From positions 42,482,869-42,546,868 of the forward strand of contig CAMTDV010000018.1 of assembly GCA_947069175.1 (NCBI GenBank): a stretch of DNA of 64,000 nucleotides, given 5' to 3'. Below are positions 1-10,900 of this stretch, one piece after another. The notes under the pieces are model-generated. The model saw only the letters and a list, made by a program, of their open reading frames with translations, ran no database searches and had not been told where the DNA came from. Position 1 is the stretch's first letter. Each line of letters starts with the position of its first letter. The DNA comes from Scalesia atractyloides (Eukaryota; Streptophyta; Magnoliopsida; Asterales; Asteraceae). Made by a program: the position numbers and the translations under genes.

Positions 1-900
1 CATATGAATCAACACAACCTTCTTTGATGCCCTTTTACGTTTTGGCTTTTCGACAACCACAACCCTCTTGATGTACCAATCACCTCTTTTCTCTTTGAAG
101 GTCTTTAACAGTTCAACTTCATCTTTATCATCTCCACTGCCATCTTTCCTCCATTTGTTCTCAGGTGGCACGACATAATCAGCTTTATCAATAGCACTAG
201 ATACAAGCTTTCCAATAGGCGCTGAATCTTGTTTCTTATAAATCTTGAGCTTCTTTAACCTTGTTTCATCCGTATGACTCAAATAAAGAATATCATTCGG
301 ATCTTTAACAATATTCTGAAACTTTTGATCTATCAACGTTTGAACAAACTTCGGACACAATACCAACCTATCTTTTCCCATATTCTTCGCCATGAACTTG
401 AATATCACCTTCGAGAAGTTAAATTTCTTGCTTAGAACCAAAGTGTTAACCATGCAGGCCATATAATCTTTAAAGTCATCGAGCCGTGCTTTCCTATGAC
501 TGAAGGCATGAATAATGGCATGAATTAGAAGCTTGTACGGTAGAGGAACACTGCCTTTTTTCAATGTTGGCTCGTTCACGTGACCTTTGTATCCCATACA
601 ATAGAAACAACCTTTTACCATTCTTTCCTCGAAGCTTATTGGATCATTTTCATCATCGTTGAACGCTAGAACTCTTCGAATGTCTGCTTCAGTAATAAAA
701 AATTCCTTATCTTCATTCCCGACACGAACTATAGACTTTATCACCTTGTTAGCTTCGTCGTAGGAAGTTGCGTTCCAGAAAAGGTAGACGTGTGATCTAT
801 ATACGAAGTGTTTATTCGTAATCGCCTTCGTGATTGGAATTCTCACCAAAAACTCTAAGATCCCTGAGAATGCTATTAGCGTAGGATAAATCTTCTCGTC
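1..900 (-). CDS. ORF3 (envelope-like/accessory ORF) of element A, partial
   Basis: An uninterrupted frame of 300 codons runs from 900 down to the window edge at 1, so it is incomplete. It has no stop, unlike the rest of A. No ATG opens it: the codon before 900 is TAG (903-901) and the first Met is about residue 94. Near the start is an aromatic FVYRSH..FW segment, then ITEADIR, a CMGYKGH segment, KFNFSKVIFKFM and a Lys-rich C-terminal part (KPKRKRASKK). The order FW - ITEA - GYxG - NFS - P(R/K)F is also seen in ORF3 of element B, so the two are homologous. SIRE-type elements carry such an ORF after pol, often called envelope-like; I see no signal peptide or membrane segment here. Function unknown. 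Confidence 0.75.
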
Positions 901-1002
901 CTACGAAATACAATATGGAACTTGTTAAACAAAAGCTGGATGTTCAGCGGACAAAACAAACAAACAACTTAGCCAATTTTGACAATTTTCAACATTTTAC
1001 AT

Positions 1003-1641
1003 CAAGTTCGGGTGAACTTGATGCATACACATTACAAAAACAAACAATCTTCGGTCGAACATGCATTAAAAACAAATTTTAACATTTTTCCAACAAGTTC
1101 GGGCGAACTTGTATGATTTACAAGTTCGCCCGAAGTTGTATCAAAACAACTATAACAAGTTATCTTGTTATCTTCTCCATTAAAACCTGCAATAACTCAA
1201 CATGTTCAATGGTAAAAATTTTCTTAGTTTATGATATTAGCATGTTTATAAACACATTCCACCGTTCAATTTATCCATTTTAATCCTAGATCTATCTGAT
1301 TATATCAATTCGGTCCAAGATCAGTTCAACATGTGAAATGAATGGATGATTTGACAAATTATACCTTGGCCATGACTGTAAGTGTGCCAACCACTTATAA
1401 TCAGTCTTAATTTTGGCAGCACAACGATACAAACTTTGCAAAATCAAAATTCTCTCAAATCACCTCTCAAGTTCGCTCGAAGTTTGGTTCAGATAAAGGG
1501 ACATTATGAGCGAACTTGGATACTTATATTGAGTCAAGATCGGGCGAACTTGACTGTCAAACATTTCAAACCATCAAGTAACTTCGTCCGAAGTTAAGAT
1601 TAAATGAAACATTTTATCCTTAGTAACTTTAGCCGAACTTG
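1003..1641. repeat. Palindromic repeats (CAAGTTCGGGCGAACTTG type) upstream of ORF3 in element A
   Basis: Imperfect 18-bp palindromes occur at about 1003, 1094, 1121, 1468, 1501 (half site), 1535, 1579 and 1624. Example: CAAGTTCGGGTGAACTTG at 1003-1020. The last five are spaced 33-45 bp. The same motif is in the LTR and gag leader of this element and of element C, but not in B, D, E or F. Confidence 0.8.
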
Positions 1642-2940
1642 GTTAAGCTCAATTTCAAACTTTTCAAAGTTTTTCACTTTTAACCCTGAAATTTCACATG
1701 TTTACCAGTTATGAAAATCCACTAAGTTGACCAAGTCCAAGTTAATGCCTCGGTTAACCGATTTGTCTGTCGAGTCCAAGTTAATGACCCCGGTTTGACC
1801 CGTTATGAACAAACTGATGTTTTCTTCAAATTAAAGTTTCAAATTAATGAACTTTTCATCGTGTTTCGTGTATATTGATTTTACATATTAGCCCGCAACC
1901 CGTTGTCATCAAGATTCCAACTACTTAGCACCATTCCGAACTCCGAATATCCGCTTTCCATCATTGGCTATTGAAAACAATGTAGAAACAAAATCTTTTT
2001 GAATTTCGAAAGTTTATGCTAAAATACACTAAAAATCTTTTTGGGTTTAAACCTAAAATCAAATAAGCTATGTACCAACATATTTACAGACTTATTTTTG
2101 TGAATTCGTGTCTAAGGATCATATCAGTTGATTGAGACGTATCACCAGTACTGTTAACCTTATGATGACTTTAAGTTCTAAACTTGTTTACCTAAATTGT
2201 AGATATGTTTTACCACTTAAACTTTTGACACATTTCTCAATTGTTCCAAGATATCTTAATTAGAATTAATAAACTTGACCTAACTATGGTTCCCATCTCA
2301 GAATATACGCCCGCATCAAGATTCCCTAGATTTCATCTTACAGGTGAGTATAGCGTAATTGATATCTGTATCTAGGTTATGCGAAGCCTTGAGAGCTCAG
2401 GTTAATACAACCATATTGACAAAGAGATAAAGGCTCGACTTTAAGGTGTATTCCAATTAAGGAATCTTTTAAGCACTGCAATTGATTAGATCTTTCGATT
2501 CTTTCAATTTTATTGCAGTTTTAGGGGTTTTTAGCAAAAGCATTATAGAAGTTCTAGGCATTGCTTCCGCAAAATCAGAAGAACTTGTATAATACCCAAG
2601 ATATCAATCATCTATAAAGACCTCGAATCTCAGAATCAGGCAAACTCTCAAACGAAATTTCAGAGTACTAAGTCCATATATCCAAGAGATGTTTTATCCA
2701 CAAGTTTAAGCAGTTGTAAAATTTAGTTTATATCCCGGAAACAATTTACTGAACGTGTAAAGCCTATCGACACATCCACTGTAAGACTTGTTTATACTTT
2801 TTAAACTTTACAATTCCTTAGCATACTGTGATAGTCCACTGATGTAATATCATTTCCTTTTTGACACAAAATTCTTTTTGTCTTTTTCATGTTTTTGTAC
2901 TTTTTGGTTTTTATATGTTTTTGTATTTTCTCGTTTCATT

Positions 2941-2950
2941 TCTCCCCCTA
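2941..2950 (-). promoter_or_regulatory. Polypurine tract, internal, after pol of element A
   Basis: Minus-strand TAGGGGGAGA stands just after the RNase H coding region. Element C has the counterpart TTGGGGGAGA at 59561-59570. A plus-strand primer tract normally touches the 3' LTR; here more than 2.9 kb including ORF3 follows before any LTR. Confidence 0.45.
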
Positions 2951-3022
2951 AAATTAAAAACATATTTTTGTATTTTAGTTTTTAATAAATTCTAATCCTA
3001 AAAGGTAACAAACCAATGAGGA

Positions 3023-4595
3023 TCACCAGAACTCGTCGTCCGATCCATATCCAACATCTGCATCCGCACCTGTCAATAGATTGTTCACACCGTTAAGCCT
3101 CATTAAGTATTTAAACCGTGAAAGAGTAAAAGGTTTGGTATAAAAATCATCTTTTTGTTCATGTGTGGATTTTCTCAATTCGTACCAATCTTTTTTCGTA
3201 CCAGTCACGAATAAAGTGGTATCTAATCTCGATATGTTTTGTTCTATAGTGATGAACTGGATTTTTTGTTATGTCGATCGCTGCCTTATTGTCAACATAC
3301 AGCGGAGTGTCAAGAAATTGCAGACCATAGTCTCTCATCTGCTGTTGGATCCACAGAATTTGTGAACAAAAACTAGAGGCCGAGATATACTCAGCTTCAT
3401 AAGTAGAGAGAGCGACCGTAGTCTGTTTCTTACACTGCCATGTTACGACGTGTGTTTCAAAGAAATGGCAGCCCGCTGTAGTTGATTTTGAGTTCAATTT
3501 ATCTACACCAAAATAAGAATCAGCATATCCCGTCAGATCGAAGTTGTCATTCTTCGGGTACCACAAGCCGGTGCTTGTACATCCCTTCAAGTATCTGAAA
3601 ATGCGCTTCACGATCTGCATATGAGAAATTCTGGGACTAGACTGACATCTGGCGAAAAGGCAGGTAGGATACATTATATCCGGGTGAGATGCCATCAGAT
3701 ACATGAGTGATCATATCGTCGACCTATAAAGAATATCATCAACTTTGGTTCCGGATTCATCGATGCAAATTCCATGGTTGAGTGACAGTGGAGTAGATAA
3801 CGGCTTCGAGCTTTCCATTTCAAACTTCTTTAAGATGTCATTAACATACTTGGTTTGATGAATGAAAATACCGTCTTGCAACTGATCAACTTGCAATCCG
3901 AGGAAGAATTTCATTTCGCCCATAGTAGACATCTTGAATTTCTTCTTCATGATTTTTTCAAACTCTTTGCAAAGATCGTCATTTGTCGAACCAAATATGA
4001 TGTCATCCACATAAATTTGTACGATAATCAGATGACTTCCAACTTCTCTGGTAAATAGTGTACTATCCACTGTTCCTCTAATAAAGCCGTTGCTAACGTG
4101 ATGTTGAGATAACGTGTCGTACCAGGCTCTCGAGGTATGATGCAAACCAAACAGTGCTTTATCCAGAGGATAAGCTTTCTTTTTGTTCAGTGGATTGACA
4201 AAACCAGGTGGTTGGTGGACATACACTTGCTCTCATAGCTTACCATATAGAAAAGCGGATTTTACATCGAACTGGTACACTTTAAATCCTTTCCATGCAG
4301 CGAATGCAAGGAAAATACAAATGGACTCCAATCTTGCAACTGGTGCATATACTTCTGTATAATCAATTTTCTAGCTGATGGAATCCTTTGACAACGAGTC
4401 GAGCTTTGTTGCGTACTATAACTCCACGATCATCACGCTTGCACTTGAAGACCCATTTAGTATCTATCGCCTTTTGATTCTCCGGTAGGTCAACAAGCTT
4501 CCATACTCCCAGATTTTTGAATTGTAGTAATTCTTCTTGCATCGCAAGTACCCAATTCTCATCACCTAAAGCTTCAGTAACATTCTTTGGTTCAA
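3023..4595 (-). pseudogene. Reverse transcriptase and RNase H of element A (copia)
   Basis: The frame carries the RVT_2 reverse transcriptase followed by RNase H. Visible are the catalytic IYVDDIIFGS (around 4020-3990), the GEMKFFLGLQV segment, YRSxxxSLMYLxASxPDIMY, RIFRYLKGC, and the RNase H pieces STYEAEYISAS and YVDNKAAI..NPVHHxRTKHIEIRYHFIRD. Breaks: the N-terminal third (about 4590-4230) is in another frame with stops, a stop lies near 3711 between two well-matched blocks, and the RNase H end changes frame near 3160-3208. It would make cDNA in cytoplasmic particles if intact. Closely similar to the same region of element C (57900-59436). Confidence 0.88.
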
Positions 4596-4596
4596 T

Positions 4597-6096
4597 CTAG
4601 GATATGAAGCATGAATAATAGCAATACTCTTGAGTTGGAGCTATTGGATTATAGAAACAACTCAAAGCTTTGTTGATCTGACTCCTTGTTCTAACACCAA
4701 CTTGCAGTTCACCAATTATTGAATTTGATGGGTGGTATGAATAAGATCTCGGCATCACCTCACTTGGAACATCAACAGTACTCTCCAGATTAGTATTATT
4801 TTGATCTACCACTGTTTCAACTGTAGGAGCACTAGGGGACGCTTCATTTCGAGTACTTGGGCCAGCAGATTGATTTAACATACTTGTGATCTGCTCAGAT
4901 TCTTCGTGAGAAGAAGATTCTCCATCATCATCACACGTCAAAGCCTCATCAGAGTCTGAATCATGTGCTTGAGAAAGATTGGGTTTCTCTATAGCATTTA
5001 TTGGTTCTGTTGCTGGTGTCACTTGTTCTACATTAGTTTCTTGAACAACACTACTACTAGGACCTGCACCAAAAGAAGATGATCCTACAGTTGGTTGATT
5101 AACCACTATTGGTATGATAATCTTCTCTTGATTAGCCGACTGATGTAGATAGTATAACACTGCATTATCTTCTTCAGAAGGCTCTTCTGGCAAGTCAAAT
5201 GATTTCCACAATTCACTATAATTGAACAACCAAGCATCTCTTGCTCCTTGAATAGGATTCATATAGCGACAACAATCGACGTGCTGTGCTTCGACCACTC
5301 TTCTCAAACGTGGAAGATATACTCTCTTGAGTGGACTTGCATAGCCGACATAGAAACCATCTATCGATTTGGCACCAAACTTCCCATTTGAATCAATGAC
5401 TGTACAAGGTGCACCAAACGGTTCTAAATACTTCAGATTGGGTTTCCCTTGGTCTAGCAATTCAAAGCAAGTCTTCTTCGTCGGTTTGACCGTCAAGACT
5501 CTGTTCAATGTATAGCATGCTATTGCGACTGCTTCACTCTAGAAACTGACAGGAAGCTTTGAATCAGCAAGCATAGTTCTTGCTGTTTCGATTAACGTTC
5601 TTTTTTTCCTCTCAGCTACTACATTTTATTGCGAAATGTATGGAGCACTAAATTCATGTAATATGCCTTAGTCGTTGCAAAATTCTTTCATTCGGGCGTT
5701 CTTGAATTCTGTACCGTTATCGCTTCAGATTCTTCTAATAGGGAGATGGTACAAATTTTCAAGCTTCCAGAAGAGGATCATAAGATTATCAAACGTTTCG
5801 TCTTTGCTCTCTTGCAAGTCAACCCATGAAAACCTTGAATAATCATCGGTGTGGAAAAGACAATAATTATCTCTAGATATACTATGAACATTCAGTAGAC
5901 CGAAGAGATCCATATGCAGTCTTTCGAGCGGCTGCTTGATGGAGTTAAGAATCTTTCTTGGATGCGACTTTTTAACCTGCTTTCCTTTCTTCCATTCCAG
6001 ACAACTGTCAGTCATGTTAAAGCTTCTAAGATTCACTCCTTCAACCAAATCATTGTGAACTAGATGATTCATCTTTCTAAGGTGTATATGACACAT
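4597..6096 (-). pseudogene. Integrase and integrase-RT linker of element A
   Basis: 6096-5725 carries the integrase start with its zinc-binding His/Cys part (CHIHLRKMNHLVHND) and DLFG....DDYSRFSWV, the first catalytic Asp region. The stretch 5725-5510 is out of frame, with recognisable but broken D and E motif regions. 5508-4597 carries the end of the core (VLTVKPTKKTCFELL) and a long Ser/Glu/Asp-rich linker (DSDSDEALTCDDDGESSSHEE) leading towards RT. Copia integrase inserts cDNA in the nucleus. Several frameshifts and stops show it is inactive. Confidence 0.85.
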
Positions 6097-6561
6097 CTTT
6101 TTGTGCCAAAGAATTGACTCTTTCTCTGTGGTCTTCGTTACGCAACATTGAGCCGACTTTCAAAGTAACAGTAGCAACACTCATATCTAGCACATAAAGC
6201 TCATTCTCGCGAGGAGCACGCATGAGAATCCATTCTTCTGGAATCTTGAAACCCAGTTTAATGATCAGGCACTCCTTGTCGTTGAAATGGGTGGTAAACT
6301 GCTTATAACAGGTCTGAGAAATACTGAGAAGATTGTTCTCCAGCTCGGCGATATAGTTAACCTTATCAAATGACACCACACCGTTTGATAACTTTCCTTC
6401 TACGACGATTCTACCTCCTTGATTACCCGCGAAACCCATGTACCCTCCATTGATTGCTTTAATATTGAAGAGTAAGGCACGCATCCCAGTCATGTGACGT
6501 GAAGCTCCGCTATCCATAATCCACTTTGACAAGATGGATCTCTGGAGCCCCTGCACATGTA
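6077..6561 (-). pseudogene. Protease and GAG-pre-integrase region of element A
   Basis: The frame opens just downstream of the gag stop and reads WIMDSGASRHMTG, the aspartic protease active site of copia elements, then the conserved VNYIAELENNLLSISQ block that precedes integrase. The protease frame is -1 relative to gag; the gag stop is at 6570-6568 and the frame passes through ATGTGCAGG (6559-6551). The same arrangement is found in B and C. The frame runs into the integrase start with a shift near 6100. Confidence 0.85.
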
Positions 6562-6567
6562 AAGAAC

Positions 6568-7287
6568 TTATTTAAAGAGGGAAACCCAAGCCTTTCCGGT
6601 CTTGGGTTGAATCGGATAACCATCTTCGTAATCAAATTCACAATCATCTGCGTAATCAAAATTGCCATCAAACATCTCGTCCAATGTCAACTTTGAAAAA
6701 TTTTCAACTTTATCTTCCTTTGTTTGTTTTAGAAGATCCCTTTTTAATTTTGGAAGATCATTTTTGAGAACCCCCTTATCAGTCATTGTTCCTTTGGAAT
6801 CTTTAACGTTGACTGAATTAGTTTGTTTGACATTTTCAATTTGATTGAAACAGACTTTGCACTTTCAGATGATGATGAGGTTTTCTTTACAACCCAAGCT
6901 TGATATTTCATTCAAACTTTCTTAATGTAGAATTTTGAATCTTGTTATCATTTGATTTAGAAGTTTCAGTTTTTTCAAAAGTTGATTTCTCAAATTTAGA
7001 TTCAACTTTAGGTTTCTCTTCAATTTTAGATTCGTTATTTTGTTTTAAGATTGTGATTGGCTTTAAATCTCTTGGCGCTTAAGTTTCTCATCATCTGAAA
7101 CTATGTTTCTTCGGTGATATACGGGCTTTGATTTCGGACACTTGCGAGCAATGTGACCAACTTCATTGCATTTGAAGCAAGTCCAAGTATCAGCATAATG
7201 TCCATTCATGGGTTTTACTCCACTAGTGGATTTAGCCTTATCCCGAAGTTCCTTTTCCTTCTTAAACTCATCATTTGATTGCTTACC
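6568..7287 (-). pseudogene. Gag C-terminal part of element A (downstream of the B insertion)
   Basis: This is the continuation of the gag frame that begins at 22888; the B insertion separates the halves. It holds a zinc knuckle (CFKCNEVGHIARKC, about 7195-7150), a Lys-rich stretch, then an acidic aromatic tail (FDYADDCEFDYEDGY) ending KAWVSLFK and a stop at 6568-6570. Frameshifts occur between 6790 and 7130. The matching part of element C (55370-55953) is uninterrupted by any insertion and shows the empty site. Confidence 0.82.
7283..7287. repeat. Target site duplication of element B, left (ttacc)
   Basis: TTACC immediately precedes the LTR start TGTCAGG at 7288. The right partner is tttcc (19927-19931), one mismatch. 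Element C at about 55292 shows the uninterrupted sequence. Confidence 0.8.
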
Positions 7288-7914
7288 TGTCAGGATCTAA
7301 GTTAGAATTGATTGTTGTTTTTGTTTCAAATAATGGAAAATGATTGAAAACAGAGAATAAGTGCATTAGATTAATGGAAAACTTTTACAACAACCAATTG
7401 GTCATTTCTTTTCAGCACCATCATGCTTTCAAGTAATTAAACTATTGTATGTGATTCACAAACTTCCCCTTAGCCCAATAACAATCGTTTGATAGTAAGA
7501 AATGAATAAGATATGCGAAATTGATCTTTTTAAGAAGACAAGTAAAACTGTTACAGTGAGCACCTATTTATACTAACTATCTAACCACTGATCGTCTAAC
7601 AGTGACGTCATGGTTGATAGTGACAGCTAACAAACTTAACTAACTACAAACACTGCTTAATCTAACACTATCAGTGCATAGCACTGTTACATTAATTAAA
7701 CTAGAACTAGAATAAACACTGCTGGCTATCCTATGTTCTTGTAATCTTCTATCAGTGGTTGGGAGTTTCTTCTGTCAGAGGATAGGTAGCATTGTGTTTA
7801 TTGAAAGCAGTAAAAGCCCATCAGAGGATAAGAACCTCTGATAGCTGGACCAAAGCTCGGATGGTGTGTTTTGACTTTGTATCATCTGTTCTTTCCAAAG
7901 GTTCAATCCTAACA
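7288..7914 (-). repeat. 3' LTR of element B
   Basis: 627 bp, TGTCAGGATC on the plus strand to CCTAACA; matches 19301-19926 throughout. A TATA box (minus TATAAATA) is at 7565-7572. The element-sense start is TGTTAGGATTG. Confidence 0.95.
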
Positions 7915-7928
7915 ATCTCCCCTGGAAC
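7915..7928 (-). promoter_or_regulatory. Polypurine tract of element B
   Basis: Minus-strand TCCAGGGGAGAT touches the 3' LTR. The equivalent in element F is AGGGGGAGAT at 48431-48440. Confidence 0.8.
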
Positions 7929-7947
7929 ATATGATGCCAAAAACACC

Positions 7948-10900
7948 TTATTCTTGATCTTTATTCATCGGAAATAATTCTCTTATTTGGCCCTTGAATT
8001 GTAGTTCAAAGTTAAGAGATTCTAAGTCATCAGCATCCTTCTCAAGCTCTAAACTTAGTAGTTCATGGAAGTCTTCTACTGTAAGCCCATAAGTAGCTTC
8101 CATAGATAGTTTAGTAGCTTTACCATCAGACTTGAACAGAGTTAATTTGTGGGTGTCTTTGTCCACCTTCCACTTTAGAATTTTTGGGTCTGAAGGCTTT
8201 CTTGAAGGAGCTTTTATTGCTGAGGATAGGAAAGGGGCTACTCTTGTCAGATCTTCGGCCAGCTTGGCACTTCTATCATCTGTTGGATAGTCCATCATAT
8301 TTTTTATACCTTCTTTGATAAATACTTCCTCAAACTCTCTGTCAACCTTCTCAGACATCTCCTCTTGCCTTTTTTCGCTTTAGCAAGGCAAGTGTGGATT
8401 GGGCAGATGTTGAGCTAGGCCTTTTAGAAAGTTGGGCTTTGAGAGCAGCATCTTCTTTGGTATAATCAGGTTTGGGAGGCATTGATGGATCCTTTTTCTT
8501 TCTATCTTCAAGCATTTTGTAAGTATCCAACACTCTTATCTCCCCCATCTCATGACCTGGTTCTTTGACCCGTAGTGATTCCGAATTAGCTCTTCCTTCA
8601 CTCTTCTCAGCTTCAGGGTCTTTTCATGTACATTCTTTTTGTATTTGTTCCAAACTAGGCATGTAGGTTTGTTGTGAGGATCTTTTGATTGTGCTTCTAT
8701 TCTTGCATTTTCTTCTTGAAGATCACTCACAGACCAATATTTGAACTGTGCTCTAGTAGCAGCATATTTCTTTGTTTCCATGATGTGTGAAATGTATTTT
8801 TCTTTTGGGAACTTATCATCTGCTTCCGAGATCTTGTTGGATAGATTCTTTGAAAATCTTTCCAGTGATTGGACTTTGAAGAATTAAAATTGAAGTTGAT
8901 TCTGCACTTCTCTATCACTTTTGCCTTTAGACAACTTCCTAGCAATATCCTCTGCCTGTTTTTCTTTGATTTCCAGGTATTGATCAATGTTTACAGGCTT
9001 TGGATAACCTTGAAGAGATGGGAAATGCCTTTTGTCTGGATCTTCTTCAGCATAGAAAGATATGATTTCTTTCTTAACTGCAGGCAAATCAAGAGGAAAT
9101 TTTATAGCTGCAGGAATCACTTCTTTTGAAGGAGTAGATATTGCAGTTGAGGAAGCAGAGGTTAGATTTAGCATCGGTGCAGATGCAAGAGGCATAGGAC
9201 CATGGATCTTTTCTTCATTTATGACCATTGTAACTTTCCTCCTCTTAAAACTAATTGATGGTGACGATGGATGGCTTGGAATTCTTGGTGGTGTTGGTAG
9301 TTGTTGTGTGGAAGTGGGAAAAGTGATGATGGCAGTGGTTGTAATAACATCTGCTACAACCTCTGTTGCGTCAATAGATGTTGGCACAACAGTTCCTATA
9401 ACATCTGTTAGGGTGGATATGGAATTGTATGAGAAGATATGGTTGACTTTGTGATGACAGAGGTTTTTGTGATTGGATTGGTAGCAACTTTAGTTTTGAG
9501 AGGTGTGGATTCTAGTTTTCTTGGTTTTGTAGAAGATCTTCTCTTTGTTGAGGTACCAGTCTCTCCCTTTTCTAACTGTTGATCAATCTTTTTCTCAACC
9601 AGTACCTTGCCTTCATCAAACACAGTCTTCTTATGAGACTTCTTTGCCCTTGCCAAGATGTCTTCAGTTAAATCTTGTTTCTTTGACCCTTCTGGCTTAG
9701 GGATATTCACTGTAGGCCTTGCCTTATCATCATCCATCTTCAACTTTTTGTTTCCCAAAGGTTTCTCCCCCTTTTTGGCTTCATCTGGACTTAAAAAATG
9801 ACAGTAGGAGGAGATTTACTAGTGGTGGTGAGCAAGTGGGCTTTGATTGCCTTGATATATGCAGCAGTGTCATTATATCTTGCATCAACCATATTCCTGA
9901 GTTCCATCATCTGATGCTTATGTTTTTGTTCCAGGAAATCTTTCTCTTGTTGAAAGATAGGATTTATAGTAGATTTGAGCTTAGCAGTGGTTGGAACAGG
10001 GGGTTGGCTCTGTCTAGTGATCAACTATTTCAAAAGATCTTTAATTTCATCGATGGTAGTTTCAACCTTGGTAACCCTTTCCGTCAATTCCTGATATTTT
10101 AGCGCATAACCAAACTTAATAGGATCATTTGAACTCCTACCAGATGTGGTAGTTTTGTCCAAGATATCATGTGCAAGTGGTTTACCACTTGCTTCAATCT
10201 TAGATGCCCCTTTGTCTTGGTTCTGGGGACTTCCCACTAGGACAGAGGTTAGCTTAGTAGCCTCAGCAGTGGTTGCCTTCAACAAGGTCTTAGCTATATA
10301 ACCACTGTCCAATTGAGAACTAGGGAGTTCAGCAATTGTAGTGGCTGCCATTATTGAACTATCACCAAAGGTTACGTGTAACCCAAGGGATGTAGCCTCT
10401 TCATTTGTTGATGGGCTAGCATTTAGAAATAAGCCAGACCCAGCTTCTGGTTGAAGTATATTCTCATTGATGGGTTGGTGAGAAGTGCTGGATAATGTCT
10501 GCTCAATATCTATTGCATTCAGCAAGGGTAACATGGTAGGTGGCAGTGATGGTATTGGTGAAAGTGGTTGTGTAGAAAGTGACATTGCCCTGGGAGAGGG
10601 GCTGTGGAAGATAGAACCAGAGTGATCCTAGAGCTTCATAATTTGGTGTCCCTGTGCCTACAACCTGATCCTTTTGTGAGGATGCAGGAGGAGTTTCAAA
10701 GCCGGTGTGAGATCTTTCTACCATCTGTTGTGAAGAAGTAGCAGCAGTGGTTGGTGACTTCGGTGGTGTCACTGGGTTAACCTCTGGGATCTCATCTTCA
10801 AGAGGACCCTTTTTGGGTTTGGTGGGTTTTCGGGATGCTCTAGATGGTTTCTTTTTGGAGATTTTAGGTGTGGGTTTCAGAGCAGCGGCTGTGGTGCCCT

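Larger units (their letters stand above)
901..3022 (-). other. Spacer between RNase H and ORF3 of element A
   Basis: About 2.1 kb of AT-rich sequence without a credible ORF lies between the end of RNase H and ORF3. It holds a polypurine tract just after pol (2941-2950), a set of palindromes (1003-1641), and ends in TTGTATTTCGTAG directly before the ORF3 frame, which resembles a plant 3' splice site. It may be an intron or leader for ORF3. The first part aligns by eye with the tail of element C up to about 59671. Confidence 0.6.

Noticed and set aside
1382..1597. 71-residue plus-strand ORF in A's spacer
   Set aside because: It crosses the palindrome set and has no domain; opposite to the element's sense.
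6571..6585. Classical slippery heptamer before the gag stop of A (CTTTAAATAA)
   Set aside because: It does not satisfy the X-XXY-YYZ rule in the gag frame and C has a different sequence there; the -1 relation is kept as an observation only.
8869..9454. Plus-strand ORFs of 86 and 130 residues over B's ORF3
   Set aside because: They are antisense shadows of the coding sequence of ORF3, whose minus-strand protein matches element F.
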